Below, one piece after another: positions 42,344 to 48,300 of a stretch of 64,000 nt of DNA. The notes under the pieces were generated by a model. That model was not told where the DNA came from. It made no database searches and saw nothing but the letters and a program-made list of their open reading frames with translations. Made by a program: the position numbers and the translations under genes. Source of the DNA: Otis tarda (taxonomy: Eukaryota; Chordata; Aves; Otidiformes; Otididae); contig CM048557.1 in NCBI GenBank assembly GCA_026413225.1, positions 2,976,001-3,040,000 on the forward strand, given 5' to 3'. The first letter of the stretch is position 1. Each line of letters begins with the position of its first letter.

Positions 42344-45300
42344 TTCTTTAATTGACTGGAAGAAAGTACTTAGAAATGCCACAGACTAACTTAGAACAAG
42401 ACACATACACATTATTCTTCTCTAAAACTGGCTGTAATTTTACATTTTTAAGCAGCTGATACAGGAAATGGACTAATGGATTGTCACAGTATAAATTGTT
42501 TTCATAGCATAGTTCTACGAGAATTTATTTTTTTTTTTATTTCAAGACATTCATCACAATGTGCTAAGGGGCAAGGCAGGTAACTATTCACACAGGCTGG
42601 CACTTCCATACCCTTTACGCATTCGATGGCAAAACAGAGATCCTACCGGAAGGCAATTCAGTAAGACCAAACCGACACCCTGCTCCCAGTTATGCTCCAG
42701 AAAATTTTCTCTTAATATTTACTATGAAGGATGACCAGGGAAATGTGTTTCCTGGCCCAAACTAGAACCATACTTAAGGATTGATTTAAAGTTTTGCCAT
42801 TGACTTTCATGAGTTTTTGAAAGACCTTTGTTTTAAAAAAGAACATGTACAGACCTTAAGGTGAAAAATGCTTTTTCTTCATTAGAGTCTGTAGTGGAAC
42901 AAGTATCCCTACAAAAGCAAAATGTTGTTTGACACTGTAAGCATCACATCTCAGGAAAACATACACACATTATTTGTAAATGTGCACACCAGGGCATCTC
43001 TGCATCTGTTACACAGCATTCTAGTTTCTCAAATGCTGCTGAACCGTCTTTTCTTTGGCTGTGGTTTCGTAAACAGCTAGGTCAAATGCACATCTCACCA
43101 CTGCCCTTATAGCATACCTTGACCTTTTCTGTGAGGTGTTTCAACTCACTAAATCAGCAGAAAAACATTCTCTTCTTTTTAAACCCCAAGTTATTTTTCT
43201 CCCAGTCATTGAGGAAAAAGTCTGATGAGCATGAGAGCCAGTATAAAATAAGTTACAGAAACACATGGTCAGGAACAGGGAGAAGGATGAAAGAAGAAAG
43301 AGGCCTTCTCCTTTTTGCAGCAGTAACCTTTAGATTACCTCAAGTAATTTCTTAAAAGTTAACATTTTCACTAAAGGATATTGCACTGTCCTCTTAAGAG
43401 TGATGAAGAATCACGATTTCCTGCAGAGCAGCAGTAGTGTCTGTTGCTACTATTCCACATTCAAGATGTCCACCCAAAATGCTGAACAGCCATTTTATCT
43501 AATTCATATACAGTTTATTTTAGTTGTTGTTTCAGAAGTGTTTCCATGATCACTTTGTAGCAGGGTTCAAAACAACTGTGCATAAATCATAAGCCAGAAG
43601 AATTTTAGCCAGTAACCGCACCCTGACAAAGTGGACAAGTCTCTGCTAGCACAGATTCTGCAAAAACCATTTTGCAGGGTAGCATTACATACCCTTTCTG
43701 TTGTGGAACTACCAGATATTGTCATTAAATTATCTTAACAAAGTGTATGATTTTTGTTTTTATTATAGCATTTTGGGCTCAGAATTAATTAAGAGTCACT
43801 TTTCTTATAGTTCCCAAAATTTAAAAGATAGGGCTTATCCCGGACTCAGCTATATTGCTTCCCAGATAAGTAATAATACACTTTGCAGTTAGCTTAGTTC
43901 TACTAATATACATTCAAGATTGTTCAAGCTAGGGGAATTATCTTTCCATTTAGAAGAAGCAGTCGACAAGTTCACAAAGGTAAAAATCCATGGAGTTCAA
44001 TGTATTGTAAATAAGCAAGAAGAACTATGAAATACAGGATTTACATGCACCTCAGGAAGATAATAGAAGTCTTTCTGGAGAGCAAGAATATTTATATAGG
44101 TACATAGAGCTAGATTTTTTTTTCATTAGAAAAAAGTTAGTTTAGTGCAAAAATAAATAAATACTGTCTTGAAAAATCCACTAAATAGTTTTGAATGGAA
44201 AAACTCAGTGATAACACTAGTATCTTTCATCTCGTTGCTAAGCATCACGACCACTTGTACAGGACACTGGCAACTGCTAGCTGAGAAGATCTGAACTCTC
44301 CCCAAAACCAGACTACTGAAGTCTCTTAGGCCAGATACTCACTCTACTTTTGACAAATTAACTGCAAGAAGGCCTGTTGGCCATGTATCTTACATGAACG
44401 TCCTAATCATCACATTATCAGATCATTCTCTTCTTTCCAAATCTCAACTCGTTCCCTGTAGGGGGTAATCTTTTCAACAAGATGAACTGAGAAAAGAACC
44501 TTCAAAATAAATTACAGACAACCAGAGCCCTTTCCTGAGCCATAATAAATGTATAATTTATCTGACTGTTGAGATTGAGATATGGGAAACCCAAGTTAGA
44601 TCTCTCACTGTCTACTGAGGGATATAATCCATATGAGAAAGACACCACAGCTACCATTCCCTCATTATCCCCTAGTATTTCACTTAATTCGCTCTTCTTA
44701 TTATTCACAAAACTAAAATGTTAACTCAGCATCATTTTTAATCTCATTCCAGTGAGAAAATAAATGTTAAATACCTCAGTTCCACACTGAATTTATTTTT
44801 TAATTTTGGTTCAGCTACTGACAGTATATCACTCACATTAACATCAAAATACTAAGCATTTGTGTTTGTGTATATGTGCCTGTCTCTGTGCAAAGTTCAA
44901 ATGAGCAAACTCAGAGAACTAAAATGAAGCACAAATCTTTACCAAGCTGTGGCCTAGATAATTCTTTCTCTTAAAAAAAAAAACACAAACAAAAAACCCC
45001 ATCCCAAACTTGAGCTATCATATATGCTGTAAGCATGAGATCAGGCACTTAGAAATTTAGCAATCCACAAGCAAGTTTGTCAGTATTTCTGTAAGTTATG
45101 TTCAAATGCAAGATCAAAACAATCAACATATTTGAGCTTATTGCTAACTATTTAGTATATGTACAGGAAAGAAAATATATTTGAAATTACTCACATTTGG
45201 CAACAACTAAAGCAGGTCAACGTGATCTCAAAATTTAGATTTAAGGTTTATGTTAAACGTATTTGGAGATTCTCTGACTTCCTTAGCTTTAGTACAGACT

Positions 45301-48300
45301 TTTGTAGCTTATCAGTTTAGGATCAGCTTTGTAAGCAATTTGTGCACGTGCCTAATGCCGGACGGGTAGATTCAGATGTATTCACTGAAATAGCAATGTA
45401 CACGCATCATTATATTCTATTTGCATATGCCTCAGAGTTCTGTTAAATCAGGTTTTAAATTCACAGTTTCCGCAGAAGACTATCAGAGTAGAAAATTTTA
45501 AGTCAGAGAAACAATAAACCATTTTAGTAGAAGTCTCAGAACAACTATCTAGTTTTAGATTGAAGCAGGAAACTTCTACAATCTATTGTGAATGCCTTCT
45601 TGAAGTTTGAAAACAGATTTTCCTAACTAAAATAGTTATTGTTCTTTGAATTTCACTTCAGAACTCTCTGAAAAACTAAATACATTCGCTATTTACCTTT
45701 TAAAAAACATCATCTCATTTAAGTATGAGAATAAAACTTCTCCCAGCTGGAAGCATTTTGAGCTGCAAAATTTGTGTGAGAGCAAGTTTTTTTTAGAGAA
45801 GTTTGGAGAATTGTAACATTAAGAGGTTTAGGATAGAAGTTTATCTTACAGGAACTGCTACTCTTTACGTACATATGTACATGGATCCATATCACAGTAA
45901 AATAAGTTTATATAGATTAACACAACTATAATTTAAAGCTATTAATAGTTCATAGAAAGACTTGTGTATTTCACATAGACTAAAACAGTAACAGGGGAGA
46001 GGAAGTATTGTTCATCAAGAACAATATTTATTCTGCAAATTTCTGGCATACATTTTGAGGATCATTTATAGTTTCAAATCTATTCTTGATATCTATGTAC
46101 TGTATTACCAGTGGATGATCTGCATCTGTAATAACAGAAAATTGCACCAAGAAAAGTTCTTTTACATCGACAGACCTGCCAGCTCTGCAGTAACACATGA
46201 AATGTAAGGTATTTAATTTATCATTTGTTCTCCTTCCTCAACATATAACATGAAAGAGCAAAATTAAATCACATAGCCTGAAACTGTTGATTGAAGTAAA
46301 GAAAAATGTCTTTATATACTAATTGTCTTTCAAAAATAAGGGGAAAACTCCTAAATTAAGCAAAAATGGTTATAGAACCAAACTTTATAGAGTAATACAT
46401 TTCAACTTACTATCTGTTTGGCTTCAACAACATATGAAAACAGAAGATATTTAAATAAAACTTCTTAATTCTCAAAATCCTACATGTATTACATACATTT
46501 AACCTGTCTAACCAGTTACTCAACCATGTTCAAATTCAGTTCGTCAGCACAGTACAAATAAGACACAATAGTTTCATTTTACATGCTGCCACGTACAGTA
46601 TTACGCAACCAGCCAGTAAAACATTTCTGCAACAGGAAAACAAAGAAACATTTACTGCAAAAAAAAAAAAAAAAAAGTGAAAAGCAGCAAGAGAACAATA
46701 AAAAAGGCTTTTCCCCAAAGGCACTCACACAAGCAGACAAGCTGACCATGTATGTTCACCCCTCTGTTGGAGATTATGCAAGAAGCCTCCCAATCCAGAT
46801 TTTTACCTGTTGAAGCATTTCTTCTGTAGCATTCAGTTTCAACTGATGCCCCTCAAGACAGATTTCCAAGTCCCGGATTTTCTCTCCTTGAGCTTCCACC
46901 TGGTCTGTAAGAACACTCACCTGTAATTTGAGAAGCACAATGCTACTGAACTGACTGTAAATAAGTTTCAATTACCTTATACAATTAACATTCAAATGCA
47001 CATTTTAACAGCAAGTTCTCTTGTAAGAGTCCTCAATGGTTTAATATTCTTGTGCACTGAAGCAACACACTCTATCAAGATAGACAATTTTCCAATCTTA
47101 CCTATATTTTGCTTCAACCCCACCCTCTGAACCCCCTTCCTCCTCAATTATTTTGTTTTAATATAAAAAAAGAAAGAGCATTTCTAGAAGAGACAGAAGA
47201 CTACCTATAGGTAGCCTGAGTCAGTTCATGCAAAAGTCTGAAAAATTAGAAAGCATGAAACAAGAACATAGGATACTGAAAATATTTTATGTGGTTTTGG
47301 AGCATGCATTGCCATTTCAGGTTCCACTGGCATTTGACTCCCTAAACTGAATAAACAATAAAACTGTTCATTCAGAAACCAACCAATTACTTTACTTCTT
47401 ACAAGAACAGAAAAACAGCTTACCTATCAATAAAGCATTCTGAAGTTATAAAGAATGCAATGAGTAAAAGGCATGTTTTAGCAGCAGCAAAGTTCTATTC
47501 CAAGAAAAATTCCCAGGCTTTGCAAGCCAAAACATGAAAGCAAAAGAAGTGAGATACAGACAATGAATCCCAGGAAAAGAAACAATAAGCAGTACTGGGA
47601 AAGAACTGTGGGAATGGTGGCACAGTGAGCGTGTAGTAAGAAAAGCCCAGCAGCCTAATTCAAAGCTTGCAAAGCTGAAAAAACTACACTCAGGATAACA
47701 TTAGAAAGATGTTAACAAAGCCAGTGTTAATTCCTATGTTAAGCAGCACATACATCCTGTATATTAATGTTTACCATTTACTTATATAAAAGCCTTGATT
47801 ATACTAGAAAAATGTTATCTCAGAGAAGCAACCTTAGCTGTTTAAACTCCAGTTTGAATGAATACGCTAACAAAACCAGAGGTGCTCTCACATCCAACCC
47901 TGCAACACATTTAAAGGAAAAAACCAAAATTATAGTATGTGGAAGTGAAATCTTTAAGATGTACCCACTATGCAGCATTTCTAAAACCCAATCAATGAAC
48001 AACTGAGTTCACTTCAGGGAAGCTGCAGAGGGAGTGACGGTGATTTGTGTTTGTTTTACCTGCAAACATAATGACAAGCTGCCCTGGGAAAGGAACATAG
48101 AAAAAGAAAAAAAAAGAGGGCTAATTTATTTTTATGCATTTAAAGTAGTTGTCTCTAAGGCTCAATACAGATGAATATAGGATGAGAGATGACAGGAAGG
48201 AGTGGGTGGAGGCAGATGGCAGGGGGCCACACATCCAAGCTGGGGCAGGGAGAGAACCCTCTGCAAGGAAGTCTGTTGCTTATCTACTTTTTCGGTTAGG